A DNA stretch of 21,587 nt, taken from positions 1 through 21,587 of the forward strand of contig CABSAB010000002.1 of the NCBI GenBank assembly GCA_902475515.1, read 5' to 3'. Positions 7,303 through 14,956 of this stretch are shown in pieces. This DNA is from an uncultured Eubacteriales bacterium. Lineage in GTDB: Bacteria; Bacillota; Clostridia; Oscillospirales; Oscillospiraceae. The first letter of the stretch is position 1. Every line of letters starts with the position of its first letter. The notes beneath the pieces are model-generated. The model saw only the letters and a list, made by a program, of their open reading frames with translations, ran no database searches and had not been told where the DNA came from. Position numbers and translations under genes: made by a program.

Positions 7303-9333
7303 ATGTCCCATCGCTATGCTGCCCTGACAGCCCCTCTGCGGCTGCGGGACAAGACTCTGAAATCCCGGCTTCTGTATCCGGTGGCCCAACCGCATTTCCT
7401 CCAGGCCAACGAGACCTATCCCGCAGACCCGGTGGTATCCTACTATGCCTCCCGGGCCAAGAACGGCGCAGCCATTTTGCTGATGCAGGACCTGACGAAC
7501 CTGGACCAGCGGAAGATGCCCGCCGACTGCGGCCACTTCGCCATGTACGACATCGACGATATCGGCGCGCAGAACGGCTTTACCTTCATGGCGGAGATGG
7601 TCCACTATTACGGCTCCTACATCACCCCGGAGCTGAATCTCGATAACCGGATGCCCCTGCAGGTGAACGATCCCAAGGTTCCCTCCCCCTATGGCGAGGC
7701 GCCGAACCCCTTCGCCATGATCTCCAAGGACGATGAGGACGAGGTCACTGCCGCCCCCGGCGTCAAGCCTATGGAGGAGGGCGTTTCTGGCGCCCCGGGC
7801 CGTCCCATGGCCGGGGCCAGGATGATGACCCGGCCAGACATGGACGAGTATATCCGGGTGCATATCCAGCACGCCCAGCAGTACAAAAACTTAGGCTTCG
7901 ACGGGGGACTGTTTGACTTCTCCCACAACTTCAACATCGGAAAATTCCTGAACGAGACCTCCAACTGGCGCACCGATGAATACGGCGGCAGCTTCGAAAA
8001 CCGCATTCGCTTCCCGGTTGAGGTCATCAAGGCCATCCGGGAGGCCATGGGCGAAAATTACCTGCTGGTGGTCAACGCACCGGGCATCGGCGAGAGCCGG
8101 GGCGGCATGGGGCTTTCTCTGGACGAGGCGGCGGAGTTCCTGAAACGCATTGAGCCGTACATCGACCTTTTGCAGGTCCGGTCCATGCACCCGGACCATG
8201 AGCGGGTCACCGTCTGCGAATCGGCGGAGCTGTCCAAGGGGCTGAAGCAGCGGGGCGTGAAGACGCCCATCGCCATCAGCACCTATTATAAGGACCTGGA
8301 TTCGCTGAACGGCGTCATCGCCTCCGGGGCGGCGGACCTGGTGGCGCCGGGGCACCTGTTCATCTGCAACGAACACCTGGGGGACATCCTCCGGGACGGC
8401 AACGGCGAGGACCTGAACCCCTGCATCGAGTGCCACTGCTGCCGGGGCACCTCCTCCGTGGGGGACTGGATGAGCCACTGCACCATCAATCCCGAGATCG
8501 GCATGGAGCACCGGGCCAAGCGCCTCATCGAGCCTGTGACAAAGCGGAAGAAGGTCGCCCTCATCGGCGGCGGGCCCGGGGCCATCAAGTGCGCCATGTG
8601 GCTGAAGGAACGGGGGCACACGCCGGTGATCTTTGAGATGACCGACGCCCTGGGCGGGCAGATCAAGACGGCGGAGTATCCGGAGTTCAAGTGGGAACTC
8701 AAGCGATATCTGGACTTCCTCCGCAATCAGGTGGTGCGGAAGGACATCGAGGTGCGCCTAAACACCCGGGCCACCCCGGAGATGATCCGGGCCGAGGGCT
8801 TTGACGTGGTGATCGCCGCCACAGGCGCCACCCCGAAAAAGCCCGCCATTGAAGGTGCGGAGACAACGGACTGGAACGGCGTAAACATCTACGGAAATCA
8901 GGAGAAGCTGGGGAAGAAGGTCGTGGTCATCGGCGGCAGCTCCGTGGCGGCGGAAGCGGCCTGCTACCTTCAGGAGTGCGGCCACGAGGTGGTGGAGATA
9001 TCCCGTCAGGGACGCATCGCCTACGACCTGAACCCCATCCGCGCCATCGGCTATATGAACGAGAAGGCCAGCAAGCTGGGGGTCACAGTCATCAAAAAGG
9101 CTAAAACCACTCAGATTGAGCCTGGAAAGGTCACTTATACAGACCGCAAGGGAAATGTATGCACCTTGGACTGCGACGACATTGTGGCCTGCGGCGGCAT
9201 GGAGCCCAACAGCGAGGAGGCTGTCAGCTTCCGGGAGGCTGCGCCTGAGTTCTACATGATCGGCGACTGCCGCCAGAGCGGCAATATGCGAAACGCCATT
9301 CGGGACGCTTATGCGTTGGCCATGAGAATTTAA
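7303..9333 (+). CDS. FMN/4Fe-4S/FAD NADH:flavin oxidoreductase, 2,4-dienoyl-CoA reductase / BaiCD type
   Basis: The 676-residue protein starts at ATG 7303, 8 bases after AAAGGAG; the frame extends upstream without a ribosome site. The length fits the family (about 670). Residues 1-365 are an old-yellow-enzyme barrel with the marker RTDEYGGSFENR. Cysteines at 374, 377, 380 and 393 would bind a 4Fe-4S cluster, with an extra C379; this is trimethylamine-dehydrogenase spacing. Two Rossmann motifs follow for FAD and NAD(P): ALIGGGPG (about 413-422) and VVIGGSSVAAEAA (from about 539), ending in YMIGDCRQSGNM. These enzymes reduce C=C bonds or demethylate amines. The segment that normally reads HGAHGYL is FDFSHNFNIG here (S207, H208), so the catalytic Tyr/His arrangement has changed and the substrate is probably unusual. 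It is transcribed alone and ends at the hairpin at 9341. Confidence 0.88.
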   Translation: MSHRYAALTAPLRLRDKTLKSRLLYPVAQPHFLQANETYPADPVVSYYASRAKNGAAILLMQDLTNLDQRKMPADCGHFAMYDIDDIGAQNGFTFMAEMVHYYGSYITPELNLDNRMPLQVNDPKVPSPYGEAPNPFAMISKDDEDEVTAAPGVKPMEEGVSGAPGRPMAGARMMTRPDMDEYIRVHIQHAQQYKNLGFDGGLFDFSHNFNIGKFLNETSNWRTDEYGGSFENRIRFPVEVIKAIREAMGENYLLVVNAPGIGESRGGMGLSLDEAAEFLKRIEPYIDLLQVRSMHPDHERVTVCESAELSKGLKQRGVKTPIAISTYYKDLDSLNGVIASGAADLVAPGHLFICNEHLGDILRDGNGEDLNPCIECHCCRGTSSVGDWMSHCTINPEIGMEHRAKRLIEPVTKRKKVALIGGGPGAIKCAMWLKERGHTPVIFEMTDALGGQIKTAEYPEFKWELKRYLDFLRNQVVRKDIEVRLNTRATPEMIRAEGFDVVIAATGATPKKPAIEGAETTDWNGVNIYGNQEKLGKKVVVIGGSSVAAEAACYLQECGHEVVEISRQGRIAYDLNPIRAIGYMNEKASKLGVTVIKKAKTTQIEPGKVTYTDRKGNVCTLDCDDIVACGGMEPNSEEAVSFREAAPEFYMIGDCRQSGNMRNAIRDAYALAMRI

Positions 9334-9340
9334 TAGACAG

Positions 9341-9373
9341 CAAGGCTCCCTCCGCTATGCGGAGGGAGCCTTG
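9341..9373. terminator. Strong hairpin between convergent reductase and MATE genes
   Basis: A perfect 15-base stem (9341-9355 with 9359-9373, loop TAT) starts 7 bases after the reductase stop codon and 15 bases short of the MATE stop codon. Neither side has a good T-run, but the strength and position suggest a shared terminator. Confidence 0.7.
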
Positions 9374-9388
9374 TAACATGCTGTGATA

Positions 9389-10765
9389 TCAAGCCGCCAG
9401 ATTGTTAATCCATATCCCCTTTTTCACCAGAAACAGCCCCACTACGGTCTTTAAGGCATCCACACACTGGATCACCAGATACATATACACCAGCGGCAGC
9501 GCCGTCAGATGGGCCAGCACCAGCGCCACAGGCAGATTGATGACCCACATGGACACACTGTCGAAAATAAACGTCAGCATGGTCTTACCGCCGGACCGCA
9601 GGGTAAAGTAGCAGCTGTTATACAGCCCCCGGGCCGTCAGGAATGCCGCGTCCAGCCACAAAAGCCGCTTGGCCAGTGCCCGGATCTCCTCTGTGGTGTT
9701 ATAAATCCGCGGGAAATACGGAGCCGCCACGGCAAGCAGCACCGCCGCCGCCAGACACAGCATCGCGCCGAAGGCGATCATCTTCCGGTTGGTATCCACT
9801 GCCTGCTCAAATTCCCCGGCCCCCAGCTCCTGGCCCACCAGGATGGAGATGGCCGTACCCATGGCCATGACCGCCATGGAGAAGAAGTTATAGACCGTGC
9901 TGGAGATATTATACGCCGCCACAGCGGTAAGGCCCCGGACGGAGTAGCACTGGACGATCATCGTGGTGCCCAGGGCCCACATCAGCTCATTTAGCAGCAG
10001 GGGCATCCCCTTGACGGTGATCTCCTTCACCATGGGAAGGGGCACCCGCAGCGTCCGGTAAATGCCCCGGAGATAGGGGAATTTCTCCCGCTTTCTCCAC
10101 GCAAACACCAGGATCAGCCCCAGCTCTGCAAACCGGGAGACAGTGGTGGCCAGAGCCGCACCCGCCACGCCCATCCTCGGCGCGCCGAAGTGGCCGAAGA
10201 TCAGGACATAGTTCAGGACCATGTTGATCAGAACCGCCGCCGTGCTGGCGATCATGGGGATCACGGTCTCGCCGGTCTCCCGCATGGTGGAGGAATAGAG
10301 CTGGACCACAGCAAAGGGGATCACCCCCACCAGCATGATCTTCAAATATTCCTTCCCGTAGGCCAGGGTGGCCTCCAGGTCGCCGCCGGTGCCGGTGTCG
10401 TTCAAAAACAGGCGGATCAGCGGGTCCCGGAAAACCCAGAAGACCACCATGCTCAGGACCGAGATGAGGGCCGTGCTGATGAGCTTATAGCGGAAAACGC
10501 TCTGGAGCTTCTCCTGATCGCCCTTGCCGAAATACTGGGCGCAGAAAATGCCCGCTCCCGACAGGCAGCCGAAAATGCACAGCTGGAAGATAAACAGCAG
10601 CTGGTTGGTGATGGCCACGCCGGACATCTGCTCGGTGCCCACCTGGCCCACCATGATATTGTCGAGCAGGCCCACGAAGTTTGTGATGCCCTGCTGAATG
10701 ACGATGGGCAGCATCACCGCCAGAACACGCTTGTAAAACGCCTTGCCGCCTATGTATTTCCGCAC
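9389..10765 (-). CDS. MATE family multidrug/metabolite exporter (first copy)
   Basis: The 458-residue protein begins at a GTG with AAGGAG 7 bases upstream; no better start is nearby. It has twelve predicted hydrophobic segments in two similar halves and the family start LPIVIQQGITNFVGLLDNIMVGQVG with D35, typical of the MATE (NorM/DinF-like) antiporters, which expel cationic drugs or metabolites using Na+ or H+ gradients. It sits between two enoate reductase genes, divergent from the second and convergent with the first, so export of a substrate or product of those enzymes is a fair inference. Its leader holds a hairpin overlapping the region just before the ribosome site, which hints at RNA-level control. 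Confidence 0.9.
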   Translation of the reverse strand: MRKYIGGKAFYKRVLAVMLPIVIQQGITNFVGLLDNIMVGQVGTEQMSGVAITNQLLFIFQLCIFGCLSGAGIFCAQYFGKGDQEKLQSVFRYKLISTALISVLSMVVFWVFRDPLIRLFLNDTGTGGDLEATLAYGKEYLKIMLVGVIPFAVVQLYSSTMRETGETVIPMIASTAAVLINMVLNYVLIFGHFGAPRMGVAGAALATTVSRFAELGLILVFAWRKREKFPYLRGIYRTLRVPLPMVKEITVKGMPLLLNELMWALGTTMIVQCYSVRGLTAVAAYNISSTVYNFFSMAVMAMGTAISILVGQELGAGEFEQAVDTNRKMIAFGAMLCLAAAVLLAVAAPYFPRIYNTTEEIRALAKRLLWLDAAFLTARGLYNSCYFTLRSGGKTMLTFIFDSVSMWVINLPVALVLAHLTALPLVYMYLVIQCVDALKTVVGLFLVKKGIWINNLAA

Positions 10766-10780
10766 AATAAAACTCCTTTT

Positions 10781-10816
10781 TATCCGTAAGAAAAGGACTT
10801 CCCAAAACGGAAGCCC
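10781..10816 (-). promoter_or_regulatory. Structured 5' leader of the MATE gene
   Basis: The expected leader is only about 55 bases. On the minus strand it contains an 8-base stem (GGGCTTCC/GGAAGTCC, 10809-10816 with 10795-10802, 6-base loop) followed directly by TTTT, then CTTACGGATAAAAAGGAG. The second part can fold as CCTTTT..ACGG..AAAAGG, hiding the ribosome site, but this reuses the CC of the first stem, so the two folds compete. ACGR loops are a mark of guanidine-II riboswitches and a guanidine-IV class controls MATE genes, but only one such loop is present, so I do not assign a class. Confidence 0.4.
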
Positions 10817-10827
10817 ACATTTTGTTT

Positions 10828-10856
10828 ATTATAGCATGGATCACTTCCCGATGCAA
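10828..10856 (-). promoter_or_regulatory. Promoter of the MATE gene
   Basis: TTGCAT (10851-10856) and a perfect TATAAT (10828-10833) on the minus strand, 17 bases apart, place the transcript start near 10821. Confidence 0.8.
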
Positions 10857-10874
10857 CCCCGGTAGATACCTCTC

Positions 10875-10904
10875 GGTTATAGCCTATAACCAACATATAT
10901 AACC
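10875..10904 (+). promoter_or_regulatory. LysR-type operator upstream of the second enoate reductase
   Basis: GGTTATAGCCTATAACC (10875-10891) is a perfect 8-base inverted repeat around one central base and contains TTATAGCCTATAA, an exact T-N11-A box as bound by LysR-type regulators. A further half-site, ATATAACC (10897-10904), matches CTATAACC at 7 of 8 positions and is 13 bases downstream. The dyad is centred about 53 bases before the likely start of transcription, so it could serve an activator. A LysR fragment is at the far end of the window, but no link is shown. Confidence 0.6.
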
Positions 10905-10923
10905 ACAAGTCCCCGGTTCCGTG

Positions 10924-10929
10924 GTATAA
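10924..10929 (+). promoter_or_regulatory. -10 element of the second enoate reductase
   Basis: A perfect TATAAT lies 33 bases before the start codon. No good -35 is present at the right spacing (10901-10906 reads AACCAC), as expected of a promoter that depends on an activator at the operator just upstream. Confidence 0.65.
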
Positions 10930-10962
10930 TGATTGAAACTTTCAAAAACAGGAGGAAAACCA

Positions 10963-13080
10963 ATGGCACATCCATATGCACAGCTGCTTTCTCCGCTGAA
11001 AATCGGAAACGTCACCCTGAAAAACCGCATGATGGGCTCCAAGTGCGCCCTCCAGAGCTTTACCTTGGATCAGGCCCGGGAGTTCTATGCGGACATGGCC
11101 AAAAACGGCGCGGCCACCGTCACCGTGGCTATGGGCGACCACCCGGAGCGGAACCTCAATATGCCCGACAAGGACGGCCGCATGCCCCATATGGACGGCA
11201 CCGGCAACGATATGCGGGACCCCAAGGTGGTGGAGGGCTACCGGAAGATCGCCGAGGCGGTGCACCAGTACGGCACCCTGGCCTCCGCGTCTTTGATGGA
11301 CATTGAACCTACCGACGTAAACATCTCCGACACCCCCAACTGGGACGAGATCCCCAAAAACGGCGACTATAACTCTGCCGTCTTCCGCAACAAGCCGGGC
11401 ATCAGCTATGAGCGGCTCCAGGCCCTCATTGACGAGTTCGCCTTCCGGGCCAAGGAGGCGAAAGATATGGGCTTTGATATGTGTACCTTCTATATGTCCT
11501 ACCGTTCCTCCATCCTGGCCACCTCTATGTCTCCCCTTTTAAACCAGCGGACCGACAAGTACGGCGGCAAGACCATGGCCGAGCGGGCGACGCTGGCGAA
11601 AGAGGTCTTTGCCAAGGTCAAGGAGGTCTGCGGCAAGGATTTCCTCATTGAAGCGCAAATTTCCGCCGTGGAAGAGGCGCCTGGCTACACGCTGGAGGAT
11701 TTTCTGGACTACTGCAAGGCCCTGGAGGGCTATGCGGACATCATCCAGATTCGCGGCGTGGACGGCTCCGCCACCCATGTCAGCGGGCTGAACTTCCAGA
11801 AGGACCACCCCTCCTCCATTGACTATGCCGCCGCCTTCAAGGCCCGGGGCATCCAGATTGCCTGCGCTCCCGTGGGCGGCTACGGCGACCCGGCGCTGAT
11901 GGAGCAGTATCTCAAGGAGGGGAAGACCGACCTGTTTGCCATCGCCCGGCAGTTCCTGGCGGACGACAGATACTACGAGAAGCTGGAAGCCGGGGCGGCA
12001 CTGGAGGAGATCGTCCCCTGCATCCGCTGCAACGGCTGTCACGGGCACCACACCTGTGCGGTGAATCCCCGGCTGGGGCGGCTGCGGAACCTGTTTCCGG
12101 AGGCCACCACGCCGAAGAAGGTTGCCATTGTGGGCGGCGGCCCGGCGGGCTTGATCGCCGCCATCACCGCCGCAAACCGTGGCCACAGCGTCACCCTGTT
12201 TGAAAAAAGCGGCGTACTCGGCGGCCAGCTGGTGGCAGCGGGAGAGGCCGACTACAAGTGGCCCATTCGGGAATATGTCTCCTACCTTCTGCGGGAGCTT
12301 GACAAGACCTCCGCTGTGGTACATACCAACACCGAAGCAACGCCTGAGCTGCTGAAGGACGGCGGCTATGACGCCATCATCTCTGCCGTTGGTTCTGCCC
12401 CGGCACGGCCCCCGGTAAAGGGCGCGGAGAACGCCTGGCTGGCGGAGGACGTGTTTGGCAAGGAGAATCAGCTTGGCAAGAACGTGGTGGTCATCGGCGG
12501 CGCAGACACGGGCCGGGATGTGAGCCTGTATCTGGCCCGGAACGGCCACAAGGTGACCATGGTCACACGCTCGCAGATCCAGCTGGCCAGCGATATGCAC
12601 ACCGAGCGGCTGGAGCGCGAAGCCTTTGAAACCAACGAGAACTTCAGCTATGTGGACTTCGCCGCCACGGAGGAGATCGGCGATCACCAGGTGCGGCTCA
12701 AGGTCCAGACCAACGGCGTCCACGGATTCATCCCCCTGATGGGTCCCCAGGACGATGAAGACGCCTACTACCGGGATCAGCACGCGGGCGGTCCCGGTGG
12801 TCCGGGAGGCCCCGGAGGCCCTGGTCCTGGTGGCCCCAGTGGTCCTGGCGGTCCCGGCTTCCCCTTTGGGAATCCCGGCACCGCTCCCGACCCCATTTAC
12901 GAGACCCGCACCCTCACCTTCGACGATGTAGTGGTCTCCGGCGGCAGAACGCCCCGGACGGCGCTGGCCGAAAGCTTCCAGGATCTGGCCCCGGTGGTCA
13001 AGATCGTGGGTGACACCTGCACAGTGGCTAACCTGAAACGCGCCACCTATTCCGGCTATAAGGCCGCCATGGAACTCTAA
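10963..13080 (+). CDS. Enoate reductase-like FMN/Fe-S/FAD oxidoreductase with Gly-Pro tract (second copy)
   Basis: The 705-residue protein starts at ATG 10963 with AGGAGG about 7 bases upstream; an in-frame ATG 30 bases earlier lies at the predicted transcript start and is rejected. The layout matches the enzyme at 7303: flavin barrel (1-345, with RTDKYGGKTMAER), iron-sulfur cysteines 353, 356, 359 and 365 (last spacing only x5), FAD motif VAIVGGGPAGLIAA (about 387-400) and NAD(P) motif VVVIGGADTGRDVS (about 507-520). In the barrel the catalytic HxxHGY-type segment is replaced by FDMCTFYMSYRSS (171-183). A Gly-Gly-Pro tract (about 609-632) is inserted in the FAD/NAD region, before the final strand TLTFDDVVVSGGRTPRT. 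Low similarity to the first reductase suggests an ancient pair and not a recent duplication. The substrate is unknown; BaiCD/BaiH-like pairs act on steroid double bonds, which is only an analogy. Confidence 0.87.
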   Translation: MAHPYAQLLSPLKIGNVTLKNRMMGSKCALQSFTLDQAREFYADMAKNGAATVTVAMGDHPERNLNMPDKDGRMPHMDGTGNDMRDPKVVEGYRKIAEAVHQYGTLASASLMDIEPTDVNISDTPNWDEIPKNGDYNSAVFRNKPGISYERLQALIDEFAFRAKEAKDMGFDMCTFYMSYRSSILATSMSPLLNQRTDKYGGKTMAERATLAKEVFAKVKEVCGKDFLIEAQISAVEEAPGYTLEDFLDYCKALEGYADIIQIRGVDGSATHVSGLNFQKDHPSSIDYAAAFKARGIQIACAPVGGYGDPALMEQYLKEGKTDLFAIARQFLADDRYYEKLEAGAALEEIVPCIRCNGCHGHHTCAVNPRLGRLRNLFPEATTPKKVAIVGGGPAGLIAAITAANRGHSVTLFEKSGVLGGQLVAAGEADYKWPIREYVSYLLRELDKTSAVVHTNTEATPELLKDGGYDAIISAVGSAPARPPVKGAENAWLAEDVFGKENQLGKNVVVIGGADTGRDVSLYLARNGHKVTMVTRSQIQLASDMHTERLEREAFETNENFSYVDFAATEEIGDHQVRLKVQTNGVHGFIPLMGPQDDEDAYYRDQHAGGPGGPGGPGGPGPGGPSGPGGPGFPFGNPGTAPDPIYETRTLTFDDVVVSGGRTPRTALAESFQDLAPVVKIVGDTCTVANLKRATYSGYKAAMEL
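12787..12858 (+). repeat. Gly-Gly-Pro coding repeat in the second reductase
   Basis: About eight GGP/GPG/SGP units with mixed codons lie between two conserved parts of the C-terminal Rossmann region. The insert resembles the tract in the flavodoxin at 2797-2883 in period and composition. Confidence 0.85.
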
Positions 13081-13086
13081 ATTTTG

Positions 13087-13125
13087 CCTGCGGCAGTGCC
13101 GAAGCACTGCCGCAGGTTTTATTTT
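13087..13125 (+). terminator. Intrinsic terminator of the second reductase gene
   Basis: A perfect 13-base stem (13087-13099 with 13104-13116), loop CGAA, is followed by TTTTATTTT and begins 7 bases after the stop codon. Confidence 0.95.
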
Positions 13126-13127
13126 CA

Positions 13128-13156
13128 TTGACTTTCCGCCGAAAGGGGCGTATAAT
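13128..13156 (+). promoter_or_regulatory. Promoter of the choline activation operon
   Basis: TTGACT (13128-13133) and TATAAT (13151-13156) are 17 bases apart, a near-consensus sigma-A promoter. The transcript should start at about 13163, so the ATG at 13163 cannot be the real start codon. Confidence 0.88.
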
Positions 13157-13192
13157 ACGCCTATGTTCACAAAATCAGAGGTGATAAATTAC

Positions 13193-14950
13193 ATGAACAT
13201 TCAGGAATGCGACATTCTTCTTCTGCTGGACCGCTCCCCCGGCATGACCCAGCGGGCGCTGGCGGAGCAAAGCGGCCATAGCCTGGGCATGGTGAACCGC
13301 TGTGTGAAGGCACTGACTGCGGCGGGCTACCTCACAGATGATTTGACGCCAACTGAAACAGCCTGCCAGCTGCTGGCCCGCAGCGCTCCAAAAAATGCGG
13401 TCATTCTGGCGGCAGGGTTCGGCGTGCGCATGGTACCCATCAATCTGGAATGCCCCAAAGGGCTGGTGAAAGTCCACGGACAGCCCCTGATCGAGCGGCT
13501 GATCCTGCAGCTTCAGGAGGCCGGTATCCGGGATATCTATGTGGTCGTTGGCTTTATGAAAGAGCAGTATGAGTATCTCATCGACAAGTACGGTGTGCAT
13601 CTGTTGGTCAGTGTGGACTACGCCAGCAAAAACAATCTGCACTCTCTGGCCCTGGCCCTTCCGTATCTCGGCAACAGCTATATTGCCCCCTGTGACCTCT
13701 GGTGCGCGGAAAATCCCTTCCGCGCCCATGAACTTTATGCCTGGTACCTGACAGGCCGGGAGCCTGACCAGAACAGCCCCCTGCGGGTGAACCGCAAGCG
13801 GGAGCTGGTCCCCGCCGGGAATGCCGCGGGCAACAAGCTGCTGGGCATCGCCTATCTCACGGAACCGGAAGCGGAGCTGGTCTGCCAGCGGGTCCGTGCC
13901 AAGTGCAAGGATCCCAGGCAGGACGGCGCCCTCTGGGAGGAAGCCCTCTACGAAAAGAACAAGCTGCGGTTACCCGCCCGGCTGGTCTCCACGGAAGACG
14001 TGGTGGAGATCAACACCTATGAGCAGCTCCGGGAACTGGACAGCAACTCGGGCCATCTGCGCTCCGAAGCCCTGGACGTGATCGCTCAGGCCCTCGGCGC
14101 ATCTCTTTCCGAGATCACTGATATCACCGTCCTGAAAAAGGGTATGACCAACCGCTCCTTCTGCTTTTCCTGCCGTGGAAAATCCTATATTATGCGCATC
14201 CCCGGCGAAGGTACCGACCAGCTCATCGACCGGGCCCAGGAAGCAGCCGTGTATCAGGTGGTCTCCCCCCGGGGCATCTGCGACAACGTGGCCTATATCA
14301 ATCCGGAAAACGGCTACAAGATCACAGAGTTCCTCTCCCCCGCCCGGGTGTGCGATCCTGAAAATCCCGAGGATGTGCGGCGGTGTATGGAAAAGCTCCG
14401 GGAGGTCCACGGGCAGAAGCTCTCGGTGGCGCACGAATTTGATTTGTTCGCCCACATTGACTTCTACGAATCCCTGTGGGATGGCGCTCCCTCCATCTAC
14501 CAGGATTATCAGACTACCAAGGACCACGTTTTGACCCTGCGGTCCTATATCGAGGCCCACGCCGGTGAAAAATGCCTGACCCATGTGGACGCCGTACCGG
14601 ACAATTTCCTGTTTGTTATGGGAGAAGACGGCACCGAGACCATCCGCCTCATTGACTGGGAATATGCGGGAATGCAGGACCCTCATCTGGACATCGCCAT
14701 GTTCTGCATTTATTCTCTCTATGACCGGCCCCAGGTGGACCGGCTCATCGATATATATTTTGAGGGAAACTGTCCGAAGGAAACGCGCCTTAAGATCTAC
14801 TGCTATATCGCCGCCTGCGGCCTGCTTTGGAGCAACTGGTGCGAATACAAGCGGAATCTCGGCGTGGAATTCGGCGAATATTCCCTGCGGCAATACCGCT
14901 ATGCCAAGGACTATTACAAACTTTTTCTGGAAAGCCAAGAAGGAGCATGA
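13193..14950 (+). CDS. Three-domain protein: winged helix + LicC-like cytidylyltransferase + LicA-like choline kinase
   Basis: The start at 13193 is chosen because GAGGTGA lies 8 bases upstream, while the ATG at 13163 falls on the predicted transcript start; this gives 585 residues. Residues 3-50 form a MarR-like winged helix (MTQRALAEQSGHSLGMVNRCVKALTAAGYL). Residues 67-290 are a nucleotidyltransferase: AAGFGVRM at 73-80, PKG at 88-90, and YIAPCD with the metal-binding Asp. Residues 300-580 are an aminoglycoside-phosphotransferase / choline-kinase fold: KKGMTNRSF, the catalytic-loop motif H464-V-D466 followed by DNFLF, and the metal site D488-W-E. The probable reactions are ATP-dependent phosphorylation of choline (or ethanolamine) and transfer of CMP to it. 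It leads an operon with a separate LicC and a BCCT transporter. The winged helix suggests self-regulation, like NadR. The substrate is inferred from the family. Confidence 0.85.
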   Translation: MNIQECDILLLLDRSPGMTQRALAEQSGHSLGMVNRCVKALTAAGYLTDDLTPTETACQLLARSAPKNAVILAAGFGVRMVPINLECPKGLVKVHGQPLIERLILQLQEAGIRDIYVVVGFMKEQYEYLIDKYGVHLLVSVDYASKNNLHSLALALPYLGNSYIAPCDLWCAENPFRAHELYAWYLTGREPDQNSPLRVNRKRELVPAGNAAGNKLLGIAYLTEPEAELVCQRVRAKCKDPRQDGALWEEALYEKNKLRLPARLVSTEDVVEINTYEQLRELDSNSGHLRSEALDVIAQALGASLSEITDITVLKKGMTNRSFCFSCRGKSYIMRIPGEGTDQLIDRAQEAAVYQVVSPRGICDNVAYINPENGYKITEFLSPARVCDPENPEDVRRCMEKLREVHGQKLSVAHEFDLFAHIDFYESLWDGAPSIYQDYQTTKDHVLTLRSYIEAHAGEKCLTHVDAVPDNFLFVMGEDGTETIRLIDWEYAGMQDPHLDIAMFCIYSLYDRPQVDRLIDIYFEGNCPKETRLKIYCYIAACGLLWSNWCEYKRNLGVEFGEYSLRQYRYAKDYYKLFLESQEGA

Positions 14951-14956
14951 GAGAGC

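Noticed and set aside
13163..13192. Earlier in-frame ATG for the winged-helix fusion gene
   Set aside because: It falls on the predicted transcription start and lacks a ribosome site; the ATG at 13193 has GAGGTGA at proper distance.
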